A stretch of DNA of 64,000 bases from Opitutaceae bacterium (GTDB lineage: Bacteria; Verrucomicrobiota; Verrucomicrobiia; Opitutales; Opitutaceae): assembly GCA_019634615.1 (NCBI GenBank), contig JAHCAZ010000003.1, forward strand, positions 141,970 through 205,969, given 5' to 3'. This document shows positions 35,717-44,407 of this stretch, piece after piece. Position 1 is the first letter of the stretch. Every line of letters begins with the position of its first letter. Position numbers and translations under genes: made by a program. Under the pieces are notes generated by a model that was given only the letters and a program-made list of their open reading frames with translations, was not told where the DNA came from and did no database searches.

Positions 35717-36898
35717 ATGAAGCGCGTCCGCATTGGAATTGTCGGTGCCGGGTTTGCCGCCCGCTACCACGTCGCCTGCCTGCGCCGGGTCTATGGCGCG
35801 CAGGTCGAGATCGCCGGGGTGACCTCCGCCCGGGCGGAAAGCCGCGAGGCCTTTGGCCGGGCGCACGGGTTGCGGGTCTTCGAGCACGCGGAAGCCATGC
35901 TTGGGCACGTGGACGTGCTCGACATCTGCTCGCCGCCCGCGGCGCATGAGGCGGCCATGTTGGCGGCCGCCGCGGCGGGGAAGGGGATCATCTGCGAGAA
36001 GCCGCTGACCGGGTATTTCGGGCCGGCGGGCGCCGACGAGACCTATCGCGGCGATCGAGACTCGAAGCAGACCATGCTGGCGGAGACGATGGCCCGGCTC
36101 GCGCGCATCGCCGACGCCGTGCGGCGGTCCGGGGCGTTTTTCGGCTATGCGGAAAACTTCGTCTACGCGCCCAGCGTGCAGAAAGAGCGCGAGATCATCA
36201 CCAAGACCGGCGCGCAGATCCTGCGCATGGCCGGCGAGGAGTCGCACAACGGGTCCGCGTCGCCGACCTACGGCATCTGGCGACAGGCCGGCGGCGGGTC
36301 GCTGATCGGCAAGGGCTGTCATCCGCTCGGCGGCATGTTGTACTTGAAGCGCGTCGAGGGCCTCGCGCGCCATGGCCGACCGATCCGGCCGACCAGCGTG
36401 AGCGCGCGCACGCATCAGCTCACGCGGCTGCCGGCGTACCGCGATGCCGGGTTCATCCGCACCGATTACCACGACGTCGAGGACTACGGGTTCATGCACG
36501 TCGTGTTCGAGGACGGCACCGTGGCCGATGTCCTGGCCGGCGAGGTGACCCTCGGCGGGATCTACGACTACATCGAGGTCTGCGCCAACAACCACCGCAC
36601 GCGGTGCAATATCAGCCCGGTCGGCGTGGTGGACACCTACAACCCGCGCGGGCGGCAATACGAGGACATCTACCTCGTCGAGAAGGCCAGCACGCAGGAG
36701 GGCTGGTCGCACGCGGCGGCCGATGAGAATTTCACGATGGGTTACCAGGGCGAGATCGAGGACTTCGTGACCTGTGCGGCCCGCGGCGAGCAGCCGCAAT
36801 CGGATCTCGACCTCGCGCTCGACACGACGGCGACGATTTACGCGGCGTATCTCTCAGATGAGAATCGCGGCGCCGAGGTCGCGGTGCCGCGGGTGTGA
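35717..36898 (+). CDS. Gfo/Idh/MocA-family oxidoreductase (393 aa)
   Basis: NAD(P)-dependent sugar or cyclitol dehydrogenase. The Rossmann motif GIVGAGFAARYH starts at residue 7, the EKP motif is CEKPLTG near residue 95, and the C-terminal domain has GKGCHPLGG with the usual catalytic-region His. It is somewhat longer than typical (~350) because of an insertion after EKP (YFGPAGADETYRGDRDSKQT). The ATG is used; an upstream start would add residues encoded by a repeat. It is the first of three family members within 9 kb. Such sets often oxidise a glycoside to a 3-keto sugar and process it further. Confidence 0.88.
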   Translation: MKRVRIGIVGAGFAARYHVACLRRVYGAQVEIAGVTSARAESREAFGRAHGLRVFEHAEAMLGHVDVLDICSPPAAHEAAMLAAAAAGKGIICEKPLTGYFGPAGADETYRGDRDSKQTMLAETMARLARIADAVRRSGAFFGYAENFVYAPSVQKEREIITKTGAQILRMAGEESHNGSASPTYGIWRQAGGGSLIGKGCHPLGGMLYLKRVEGLARHGRPIRPTSVSARTHQLTRLPAYRDAGFIRTDYHDVEDYGFMHVVFEDGTVADVLAGEVTLGGIYDYIEVCANNHRTRCNISPVGVVDTYNPRGRQYEDIYLVEKASTQEGWSHAAADENFTMGYQGEIEDFVTCAARGEQPQSDLDLALDTTATIYAAYLSDENRGAEVAVPRV

Positions 36899-36967
36899 GG
36901 GTGGGCGAAAAGGAGGGCGTGGTCTTTGACCCGCCCTGGGTGCGCTCAACCGCGGAGATACGTCAAA

Positions 36968-36988
36968 GGGCAGGTCAAAGACCTGCCC
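36968..36988. repeat. Short perfect palindrome
   Basis: GGGCAGGTC and GACCTGCCC surround AAA, giving a 9-bp stem. It lies in the 228-bp gap between two oxidoreductase genes. A smaller stem (AAAGGC/GCCTTT) with four T residues follows at 37101-37118, just before the next start. Neither has a long T tract, so I do not call a terminator. Confidence 0.6.
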
Positions 36989-37126
36989 TACTTGGGGTGG
37001 CACATCGATCCAGCTCATTAGTTATGCAAACGTTCGAGCGCAACTAGGCTGCTAATTTCTTATCGCTATTGGCAGTTTGCGCTCGAGGGAGGATAACCGG
37101 AAAGGCGCGAAGCCTTTTGTGTGACA

Positions 37127-38206
37127 ATGACAACGGCGACCTCCTCCCATCCTCTGAAAGTGGCCATCGTCGGTCTCGGCCACCTGCATCCCCGCTCCTA
37201 TATGGCGCTGTTCGCCCAGCTGCCCGACGTGCGGGTGGTGGCGGTGGTCGAAGCCAACCCCAGCTTGCGGGAGGCGTTTGCGAAGGAGTTCGCCGTCCAT
37301 GGTTACGCCGACCTCGACGCGATGCTGAAGCGGGAGAAACCCGACATCGCTGCGATCTTTCTGCCCCACATCGACTGCCCGGCCGCCGCGATCAAGTGTG
37401 CGCGCCACGGGGTGCACCTGATGGTGGAGAAACCGATGGCCGTGAGCGCCGCCGCCGCGCAGTCCATCGTGAAGGCCGCGCATGCCGCGAAGGTGAAGAT
37501 GACCACGGGCTACTGCTGGCGGCTGCACCCGGTGGCCCGCGAGATCCGGCGGTTGGTGGCGGAAGGGATCATCGGTGACGTGATCGGCGCCGAGGGCCGG
37601 TGCGCCGCCGGGCGGTTGACGCGGTACCTCGATGGCCATTCGCCGTGGATGCTTGAAAAGGCGAAGTCCGGCGGCGGCCCCATCTACAATCTCGGGGTGC
37701 ACTGGATCGATCTCTTCCGCTGGATCCTCCAGGACGAGGTCGCCGAGGTGTCGGGGCAGAACGTGAAGATCAACCAGCGCTACGACATCGAGGACAATTC
37801 CTTCGCCCACCTGCGGTTCAAGCGCGGCACGATGCTCGCGCTCGATATCAGCTACACCGTGCCCGACAGCTACCCCTGCGGCCGCGAGCTCTACATCGGG
37901 CTGCGCGGCACGCGCGGCGTGCTCTCCTGGTCGCCGGCCTACGAGGGGCAGAGGGACGTGCTGCACATCTGCAGCGACGACCCGGCGCTGAGCGGCTCCC
38001 CGCTGCGCAGCGAGGATTTCAACCTCGAGGCGGTGAAGGGCTACTCCGGCTACATGGGCCGTGAGTACGTCCGCGCGTTTGCCGAGGCCATCCGCCACGG
38101 CGGCGAACCCCCCATCACGGGCGAGGACGGCGTCGCGGCCCTGCGCGTGGTCGAGGCCGTGTACGAAGCCGCCGCCGAGAAACGCTGGGTCGCGGTCAAA
38201 CGCTGA
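37127..38206 (+). CDS. Gfo/Idh/MocA-family oxidoreductase (359 aa)
   Basis: Standard-length family member. VAIVGLGHLHPRSYM is the nucleotide-binding turn, VEKPMAV the EKP motif, and GGGPIYNLGVHWIDLFRW the catalytic-domain signature with His in the expected place. The ATG is used rather than a GTG two codons earlier; neither has a strong Shine-Dalgarno sequence. The gene stands alone between palindrome-containing gaps, so it may have its own promoter. It shares its role (redox on a sugar-like alcohol) with the family members on both sides but is not their close copy. Confidence 0.88.
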   Translation: MTTATSSHPLKVAIVGLGHLHPRSYMALFAQLPDVRVVAVVEANPSLREAFAKEFAVHGYADLDAMLKREKPDIAAIFLPHIDCPAAAIKCARHGVHLMVEKPMAVSAAAAQSIVKAAHAAKVKMTTGYCWRLHPVAREIRRLVAEGIIGDVIGAEGRCAAGRLTRYLDGHSPWMLEKAKSGGGPIYNLGVHWIDLFRWILQDEVAEVSGQNVKINQRYDIEDNSFAHLRFKRGTMLALDISYTVPDSYPCGRELYIGLRGTRGVLSWSPAYEGQRDVLHICSDDPALSGSPLRSEDFNLEAVKGYSGYMGREYVRAFAEAIRHGGEPPITGEDGVAALRVVEAVYEAAAEKRWVAVKR

Positions 38207-38249
38207 GGATTCACCCATGCCCGCCACACCTGGAATGCCTGCCTTTGTA

Positions 38250-38348
38250 GCCGGGGTCGCTGACCCCGGCGTAGGGGCGCACCTTGTGTGCGCCCTTGGG
38301 CTTCATCCGCGAATGCCGCGTGAGGGCGCACACGAGGTGCGCCCCTAC
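38250..38348. repeat. Two adjacent large hairpins
   Basis: The first is GCCGGGGTC-GCT-GACCCCGGC (38250-38270). The second has 25-bp arms, starting GTAGGGGCGCACCTTGTG and mirrored at 38324-38348, with 28 nt between. The second ends only 8 bp before the start codon of the hydroxyacid dehydrogenase gene, so it occupies the place of the ribosome-binding site. Confidence 0.85.
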
Positions 38349-38356
38349 ATCAATCT

Positions 38357-39352
38357 ATGAAGCTGGTCGTCACCGACTACATCGAGGAAAACCTGGACTG
38401 GGAAGCCGAGCAGTGCCGCAAGGCCGGCATCGAGTTCGCCGCCTACCAGTTGAAGTTCAAGCCCGAGGCCGAGGTACTCGCGAAGGTGGCCGATGCCGAC
38501 GTCATCGTCGTCAACATGGTCAAGTTCGACGCCTCCCTCGTTTCGAAACTGACCAAGTGCAAGGTGCTCATCCGGCACGGCATCGGCTATGACAACGTCG
38601 ACGTGGACGCCTGCACCCGGCGCGGGATCGTCTTCGCCTACCAGCCCGACTACTGCAAGGAGGACGTCGCCGAGCACGCCATCGCCCTGATCTTCGCCTG
38701 TGCGCGCAAGGTCGTGGCCAGCCGCCGCACGCTCGATCGCTCGAGCGCCGCCGGTCAGTGGGACTTCGGCGGCCTGTTCCCGATCCACCGCATGCACGGC
38801 AAGACGCTCGGCATCGTCGGCGTCGGCCGCATCGGCAGCCGCGTCCACCGCAAGCTGCAGCATTTCGGGCTCAAGATCATCGGGACCGACCCCTATCTCA
38901 GCGAGAAGCGCAAGGCCGAGTTCAAGGACCTGCAATGGGTCGACAAGGAGACGCTGTTCCGGACCTCCGACTACATCACGATCCACACGCCGCTGAATCC
39001 CGAAACCCGCCACCTCGTCAACGCCGAGGCCCTCGCGTGGATGAAGCCCACGGCCTACCTCGTGAACACCTCGCGCGGTCCGATGGTGGACGCCGTCGCG
39101 CTCGCGCAGGCCTGCGCCGAAAAGCGCATCGCCGGCGCCGCGATCGACGTGTTTGACGTCGAGCCGCCGCCCACCGACCACCCGCTGTTCGGCCTCGATA
39201 ACGTGATCCTCACGCCGCACATCGGCTGGGCCTCCGCGGAGGCCGGCTGGGAGATCCGCGAGAGCATCATGAACGACGTCCTCGCCCACCAGGCGGGTCG
39301 TCCGCCCCGCTGCATCGTGAACAAGGAAGTGCTGAAAGGAGCCGCCTCATGA
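38357..39352 (+). CDS. D-2-hydroxyacid dehydrogenase (331 aa)
   Basis: NAD-dependent interconversion of a D-2-hydroxyacid and a 2-keto acid. The central Rossmann domain has GIVGVGRIGS near residue 155. The catalytic triad follows the family order: Arg in NTSRGPM, Glu in DVFDVEP and His in LTPHIGWAS. It belongs with C-terminal-binding-protein/phosphoglycerate-dehydrogenase-like forms of about 330 residues. No Shine-Dalgarno sequence is visible; a large hairpin ends 8 bp upstream. Its stop overlaps the start of the aminotransferase gene (ATGA), which suggests that the keto acid or a related compound is handled by both. Confidence 0.9.
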   Translation: MKLVVTDYIEENLDWEAEQCRKAGIEFAAYQLKFKPEAEVLAKVADADVIVVNMVKFDASLVSKLTKCKVLIRHGIGYDNVDVDACTRRGIVFAYQPDYCKEDVAEHAIALIFACARKVVASRRTLDRSSAAGQWDFGGLFPIHRMHGKTLGIVGVGRIGSRVHRKLQHFGLKIIGTDPYLSEKRKAEFKDLQWVDKETLFRTSDYITIHTPLNPETRHLVNAEALAWMKPTAYLVNTSRGPMVDAVALAQACAEKRIAGAAIDVFDVEPPPTDHPLFGLDNVILTPHIGWASAEAGWEIRESIMNDVLAHQAGRPPRCIVNKEVLKGAAS

Positions 39353-40671
39353 GCGTCACCCACGTCAAAGGCCCGCTGCCCGGCCCGAAGGGGCAACTGC
39401 TGCTGGAGAAATGGCACAAGTACGAAGCCGATGTCACCGGCTACCAGGCCCCGGTGGTCTGGGACCACGCGCGGGGCTGCGTCGTCACCGATGTGGACGG
39501 CAACACCTACCTCGACTGGACCTGCGGCGTGCTCGTCACGAGCGTCGGCCACTGCCACCCGCACCTCGTCGCCGCGGCGCAGAAGGCGACCGCCCGCCTG
39601 CTCAACAACTACGAGTGCGCCAACGTCGAGCGCATCGCCGCCGCCGAGCGCCTGGTGAAGGCGTTGCCGCCGCACCTCGACAAGTGCTTCTTCCTCTCGA
39701 CCGGCAGCGACGCCACCGAGGCGGCCGCCCGCCTGCTCAAACGCCGCGCCGGCAAGTTCGAGCTCCTCACCTTCGAGGGTGGCTTCCACGGGCGCACGTT
39801 CCACGCGGCGTCCATGGGCGGCATGGCCGGGCCGAAGCGCGGCTACGGGCCCACAGTCCCGGGCATCATTCGCGCGCCGTTCCCGAATCCCTACCGCGAT
39901 CCCTACGGCTGGTGCAGCGACGGGCCGGAGTTCAAAAAGTACTTCGCGCACCTCGATGCCGTCGTCCTCGCCAACTCGACCGGCAGCCTCGCCGGCGTGA
40001 TGGTCGAGCCCTACCAGGGCGCGGGCGGCTTCATCTTCCCGCCCACCGGCTGGCTCAAGAAACTGGAGGAGTGGATCCGCGCCCGCGGCCTGCTCTTCGC
40101 GCTCGACGAGGTGCAGTCCTCGTATGGCCGCACCGGCAAGATGTGGGCCATGGAGCACGAGGGCGTGAAGCCCGACATCGTCGCCATCGGCAAGGCCATC
40201 GGCTGCGGCGTGCCCGTCTCGGCCATCGCCGCCACGTCCGAGGTGTTCTCCTGCCTCGGCAAGGGGGAACTCTCCAGCACGCTCGGCGGCAACCCCGTCT
40301 CCAGCGCCGCCGTCTGCGCGGTGCTCGACATCTACGAGCGCGAACCGCTGGTGGAGAACTCCGCCAAGCTCGGCGCCTACATGAAGGCGCGCCTGCAGGA
40401 GATGGCCGCCACGTGTCCGTACCTCGGCGACGTCCGCGGCCAGGGCCTCGTCATGGGCCTCGAGCTGGTGAAGGACAAAGCGACCAAGGAACCCGCCCCG
40501 GAACTCATCAAGCCGCTCATCAACGACTGCGCCAACCACGGGCTGCTCATCGGCTCCGTCGGCGTGTACGGCAACGTGGTCCGCGTGGCGCCGCCGCTCG
40601 TGATGACCCCGGCCGAGGCCGACGAAAGCCTCGGCATCATGGCCGGCGCGTTGTCCCGCCTGAAACTGTAA
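39349..40671 (+). CDS. Class III aminotransferase (440 aa)
   Basis: PLP enzyme that moves an omega- or alpha-amino group, related to 4-aminobutyrate and 2,2-dialkylglycine-type enzymes. FLSTGSDATEAAARLLKR marks the phosphate pocket, LFALDEVQSSYGRTGK the Asp-containing strand, and DIVAIGKAIGCGVP the Schiff-base Lys282. STLGGNPVSSAA is the other phosphate-binding loop. The whole fold and length are normal. It overlaps the hydroxyacid dehydrogenase gene by 4 bp and precedes an M20 hydrolase by 61 bp, so the three probably form one catabolic route for an N-acylated amino compound (inference). Confidence 0.9.
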   Translation: MSVTHVKGPLPGPKGQLLLEKWHKYEADVTGYQAPVVWDHARGCVVTDVDGNTYLDWTCGVLVTSVGHCHPHLVAAAQKATARLLNNYECANVERIAAAERLVKALPPHLDKCFFLSTGSDATEAAARLLKRRAGKFELLTFEGGFHGRTFHAASMGGMAGPKRGYGPTVPGIIRAPFPNPYRDPYGWCSDGPEFKKYFAHLDAVVLANSTGSLAGVMVEPYQGAGGFIFPPTGWLKKLEEWIRARGLLFALDEVQSSYGRTGKMWAMEHEGVKPDIVAIGKAIGCGVPVSAIAATSEVFSCLGKGELSSTLGGNPVSSAAVCAVLDIYEREPLVENSAKLGAYMKARLQEMAATCPYLGDVRGQGLVMGLELVKDKATKEPAPELIKPLINDCANHGLLIGSVGVYGNVVRVAPPLVMTPAEADESLGIMAGALSRLKL

Positions 40672-40732
40672 GGCTCCCGCCACCCGGCGGATGCGGGCTG
40701 CCGCCCGCGTTTACCCACCAATCCATCCCCCG

Positions 40733-41974
40733 ATGAAAGACTCCATCCCACAAGCCGTGGATAAACTGCTGCCCGACGCGCAGCGTTTCCTCGCCGATCT
40801 CATCCGCATTCCTTCTCTGCCCGGGCAAGAGCACGAGGTGATGCTCTTCTGCGAGCGCGAGTTCGCCAAGCTGGGTGTGGAGGTCGAGCGCATCCCGTTG
40901 TCCGACGCGCTGATCCAGGACCCCGATTACTCGACGCCGGTCCCGGGCATCACCTACGACGGCCGCTTCAACCTGCGCATCGTGCGGCGCGGCACGGGTG
41001 GGGGACGCAAGCTGATCATCAACGCGCACACCGACGTCGTGCCGCCCTCCGAGGGCATGGCCGATCCCTTCAATCCCCGCCTCGAAAACGGCATCATCTA
41101 CGGCCGTGGCGCCTGTGACGACAAGGGGCAGGTGGCGCTGTTCTATCTCACCCTCAAGGTGCTCGACGCCATCGGCGCCAAGCTGCCGGGCGACCTCGTG
41201 GGTCACCTCGTCGTGGAGGAGGAGAACGGCGGCAACGGCTCGCTCGCGATGGCCCGCACGGGCGAAAAGGCCGACGGCTGCATCGTCCTCGAGGCGTCCG
41301 ACGGCAAGCTCTTCACCTCGATCCGCGGCGCCGTGTGGTTCCGCCTCGTGCTGCACGGCAAGGCCGGGCACAGCGGTCAGGCCGGGCAGACGCGCAGCGC
41401 GTTGCTGATGGCGCGCGACGCGATCGCGATCCTCGAGGCCTATCACGCCGAGTTGCTCGCCGCCTCGTGGGGTTACCCGCTCTTCGATCCGTACCCGAAC
41501 CCGATGCCGATCACCTTCGGCAAGCTCGAGGCCGGCAACTGGCCCGCCGCGGCGCCGAGCAAGGCGGTCCTGGAGGGCGTGCTGGGCCTGCTGCCCAACC
41601 GCACCAAGGAGCAGGTCTGCGCCGAGATGCAGGAGGCGCTGGCGCACGGCGGCGACGAGGTGTTCACCCGCAACTTCGAGCTGAGCTTCATGTACCGCCA
41701 CGACTGCAGCGTCGTCGATCCCGACCACGCCTTCCCGCAGGCCATCCTCGCCGGCGCCAAGCAGGCCGGCGTGCCGCTGGTCGTCAGCGGCATGACCGCC
41801 TCGTGCGACGCGTGGTTCTACAACAACCAGCTGGCCATCCCGACCGTCGTCTACGGCGCCGGCACGCTCAAGGTGGCGCACTCGAAGGAGGAGCAGCTCG
41901 CCCTCAAGGACCTCGCCAACGCCGGCTGCGTGCTCGCCACGTTCGTCCGCGATTACTGCGGGAAGAAGGCCTGA
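40733..41974 (+). CDS. M20-family metallo-amidohydrolase (413 aa)
   Basis: Zinc-dependent hydrolase that removes an acyl or amino-acyl group, of the ArgE/DapE/CPG2 kind. Metal ligands appear as NAHTDVVP (His and Asp), GACDDKGQ (bridging Asp), VVEEENGG (catalytic Glu and metal Glu) and DAWFYN near the end. A lid domain interrupts the catalytic one at about residues 195-300, as usual. The ATG encoding MKDSIPQ is taken; the frame upstream overlaps the end of the previous gene's downstream palindromic region. The gene order places it with an aminotransferase and dehydrogenase. After it comes a family C repeat, probably a transcription-unit boundary. Confidence 0.9.
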   Translation: MKDSIPQAVDKLLPDAQRFLADLIRIPSLPGQEHEVMLFCEREFAKLGVEVERIPLSDALIQDPDYSTPVPGITYDGRFNLRIVRRGTGGGRKLIINAHTDVVPPSEGMADPFNPRLENGIIYGRGACDDKGQVALFYLTLKVLDAIGAKLPGDLVGHLVVEEENGGNGSLAMARTGEKADGCIVLEASDGKLFTSIRGAVWFRLVLHGKAGHSGQAGQTRSALLMARDAIAILEAYHAELLAASWGYPLFDPYPNPMPITFGKLEAGNWPAAAPSKAVLEGVLGLLPNRTKEQVCAEMQEALAHGGDEVFTRNFELSFMYRHDCSVVDPDHAFPQAILAGAKQAGVPLVVSGMTASCDAWFYNNQLAIPTVVYGAGTLKVAHSKEEQLALKDLANAGCVLATFVRDYCGKKA

Positions 41975-42016
41975 ACCCGGAAATGGATTATGTGGAAAGC
42001 TGGAAAGCAGGAATTT

Positions 42017-42096
42017 TGGGTAGCGCCCGGCCTCCGGACGGGCGGTTGGATGTGCGCACGCCAAGCGCGGCCCGTCCGGAGGCCGGGCCCTACCCA
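42017..42096. repeat. Palindromic repeat family C, copy 3
   Basis: Arms GGGTAGCGCCCGGCCTCC and its partner ending CTACCCA, with the same internal sequence as copy 2. It occupies the middle of the 180-bp gap between the M20 and alcohol dehydrogenase genes. Confidence 0.88.
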
Positions 42097-42154
42097 AGAA
42101 GATCCCTGCTCCCGCCTTCTGCCTTTTTTCCAGCCTTCCTGATTTCCACATCCC

Positions 42155-43186
42155 ATGAAAGCCCTCGTCAAAACCCAGAAAGGCAAAGGATTCCTCGAAC
42201 TGCGCGACGTGCCCGAGCCCCAGGTCAAGGCGGGCGAGGTCAAGATCGAGATCGCCGCGTGCGGCATCTGCGGGACCGACGTGCATGTGAAGCACGACGA
42301 GTTTCCCTACTGGCCGCCGGTGACGCTCGGCCATGAGTTCGCCGGGACGGTGGTCGAGGTCGGGCCCAACTGCCGGTCAGCCAAGGTCGGCGAGCGCGTC
42401 GTCGCCGAGCCGCACAATCTCTCCTGTGGCGTCTGCTACCTCTGCCGCACGGGCAACACGCACATCTGCGCGGCCAAGCGTTCGCCGGGGTGGGGCGTCG
42501 ATGGCGGCATGGCGAAGTTCATCTGCTACCCGGAGAAGCTCCTCCACCGCATGCCCGACGGCATGACCTTCGACCAGGCCGCCGTGGTCGAGCCGACGGC
42601 CAACGCCGTCACCGACGTGATCGAGCGCGCGCGCATCACCGCGGGCGATTTCGCCGTCGTCATCGGCCCCGGCCCGATCGGCCTGCTGGCCGCGATGGTG
42701 GCGCGGGCCGCCGGGGCGAGGGAAGTGGTCGTGATCGGCACGCCCGCCGACGCGGCCCTGCGGCTCAAGAAGGCCAAGGAGCTGGGCTTCACCACGGTCA
42801 ACCTCGGCGAGGCCAATCCCGTCGACGTCGTCATGGGCCTGACCGGCGGCATCGGCGCCGACCTCGTGATCGAGTGCAGCGGCTCACCCAAGGCGATCCC
42901 CGGCACGATCGACCTCGTCCGCAAGCTCGGGAAGATCTGCGTGATCGGCCTGACCGGCAACCGCCCGGTCGAGGTGCCCTGGGACAAGTTCAGCTTCAAG
43001 GTCGTCGAGGTGATCTTCAACCTCTCCACCAGCTACACGTCCTGGGACCGCACCATCGCCCTGATTCACAAGGGCCTCGTCCCCGCCGAGAAGATCATCA
43101 CCCACCGCCTCCCGCTCGCGCAGTGGGAGGAAGCCTTCACCGCTGTCGAAAACCTCACCGCGCTGAAGGCGCTGCTGATCCCGTGA
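42155..43186 (+). CDS. Zinc-dependent medium-chain alcohol dehydrogenase (343 aa)
   Basis: NAD(P)-dependent polyol or threonine dehydrogenase type. Catalytic zinc ligands appear in ACGICGTD and LGHEFAG; the structural zinc is bound by CGVCYLCRTGNTHIC (four Cys). The cofactor turn is VIGPGPIGLLAA near residue 170. The length is that of sorbitol/threonine/L-idonate dehydrogenases. It is followed after 15 bp by a Gfo/Idh/MocA gene and then an MFS gene, a typical arrangement for uptake and oxidation of a sugar alcohol or sugar acid. The precise substrate is not determinable. Confidence 0.92.
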   Translation: MKALVKTQKGKGFLELRDVPEPQVKAGEVKIEIAACGICGTDVHVKHDEFPYWPPVTLGHEFAGTVVEVGPNCRSAKVGERVVAEPHNLSCGVCYLCRTGNTHICAAKRSPGWGVDGGMAKFICYPEKLLHRMPDGMTFDQAAVVEPTANAVTDVIERARITAGDFAVVIGPGPIGLLAAMVARAAGAREVVVIGTPADAALRLKKAKELGFTTVNLGEANPVDVVMGLTGGIGADLVIECSGSPKAIPGTIDLVRKLGKICVIGLTGNRPVEVPWDKFSFKVVEVIFNLSTSYTSWDRTIALIHKGLVPAEKIITHRLPLAQWEEAFTAVENLTALKALLIP

Positions 43187-43201
43187 AACCCCCTCACTCC
43201 C

Positions 43202-44278
43202 ATGGCTAAAACAATCGGATTCGGCCTTCTCGGCGCCGGGCTCATCGCTCCCTTCCATGCGAAGGCCGTGCGCGACACCCAGGGCGGCAAGCTCGTCGCC
43301 GTGTGCGACCTGGCGCGGGAACGCGCCGACAAGCTGGGCGCGGATTTCGGCGTCAAGGTCTACTACCAGCTCGACGATATGCTGCGCGACCCGGAGATCG
43401 ACGTCGTCAACGTCGCCCTGCCGAACCACCTGCACCACGTGTCGGTCCTCAAGTGCGCGGCGGCCGGCAAGCATGTGCTGACCGAGAAGCCGCCGGCGAT
43501 GAGCCTGCGGGAGACTGACGAGATGATCGCCGCCTGCCGGCAGGCCGGGGTTAAGTTCGGATGCACGGTGCAGTGCCGCGTCCGCAAGTCCATCCAGGCG
43601 ATGAAAAAGGCCGTGGACAGCGGCCGTTTTGGCAAGCTGCTGCACGCCGATGCCATCATGAAGTGGTACCGCTCCACCGAGTATTACCACAGCGATGCGT
43701 GGCGCATGTCGCGCAAGTCGGGCGCCGGCGTGACGGTGCAGCAGGCGTTTCACTACATCGACCTCCTGCAATACCTCGTGGGCCCGGCGCGGCAGGTGCA
43801 GGCCCGCATGACCAATCTCGCGCACCCGGGAATCGCGCTCGAGGACACGCTCATGGCATTCGTCGACTTCGGCTGCGGCGCACAGGGCGTGGTTGAGGCC
43901 TCGACGGCCTTGTGGCCGGGCACCGACGTGCGCATCGAGATCAACGGCGAGAACGGCACCGCCATCATGGCCGGCGAGAAAATGCTGACCTGGAAATTGC
44001 GCGACGAGCGCCCGGAGGACGCCGAGATCCGCGCCTACGGCAGCGCCTCGTCCGCCACCGGCGCCCGCGGCGCCGCCGACCTGGGCCACGCCGACCACAC
44101 CGTCGTCATCCAGGACATGGTGGATGCCATCAACCAGAACCGCGAGGTCATCATCCCCGTCGCCTCGGTGCGTCCCACCCTTGAGATCGTCCTAGCCATG
44201 TACCGCTCCGCCGCGCTGGCCCAGCCCGTGACCCTGCCGGTGCAGGACGACGAGAGCATCTGGGCTTGGAAGGCTTGA
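43202..44278 (+). CDS. Gfo/Idh/MocA-family oxidoreductase (358 aa)
   Basis: Third family member in the block. FGLLGAGLIAPFHAKA is the nucleotide-binding turn, LTEKPPAMS the EKP motif, and GAGVTVQQAFHYIDLLQYL the catalytic-domain signature with the conserved His. The gene is close-packed behind the zinc alcohol dehydrogenase, so both likely act in one pathway, perhaps oxidising different carbons of a sugar or cyclitol. Host-like composition. Starts at ATG after CCCTCACTCCC, which is not a good ribosome-binding site; translational coupling across the 15-bp gap may compensate. Confidence 0.9.
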   Translation: MAKTIGFGLLGAGLIAPFHAKAVRDTQGGKLVAVCDLARERADKLGADFGVKVYYQLDDMLRDPEIDVVNVALPNHLHHVSVLKCAAAGKHVLTEKPPAMSLRETDEMIAACRQAGVKFGCTVQCRVRKSIQAMKKAVDSGRFGKLLHADAIMKWYRSTEYYHSDAWRMSRKSGAGVTVQQAFHYIDLLQYLVGPARQVQARMTNLAHPGIALEDTLMAFVDFGCGAQGVVEASTALWPGTDVRIEINGENGTAIMAGEKMLTWKLRDERPEDAEIRAYGSASSATGARGAADLGHADHTVVIQDMVDAINQNREVIIPVASVRPTLEIVLAMYRSAALAQPVTLPVQDDESIWAWKA

Positions 44279-44407
44279 GGGCGGTTTCCCGCATCATCCA
44301 CGGCCAGCGCGCTGGTCGGGCGATCCGGAGGTATGCAAATCTGCCTTGGCTGAGGCCCGGGTTCCTGTGTTCCTGATTGCGGCACAGCATAATACCCCAC
44401 ACCCCCG

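Noticed and set aside
36899..37126. Terminator between the two oxidoreductase genes
   Set aside because: Good stems exist (36968-36988 and 37101-37118) but the following T tracts are too short for a confident call.
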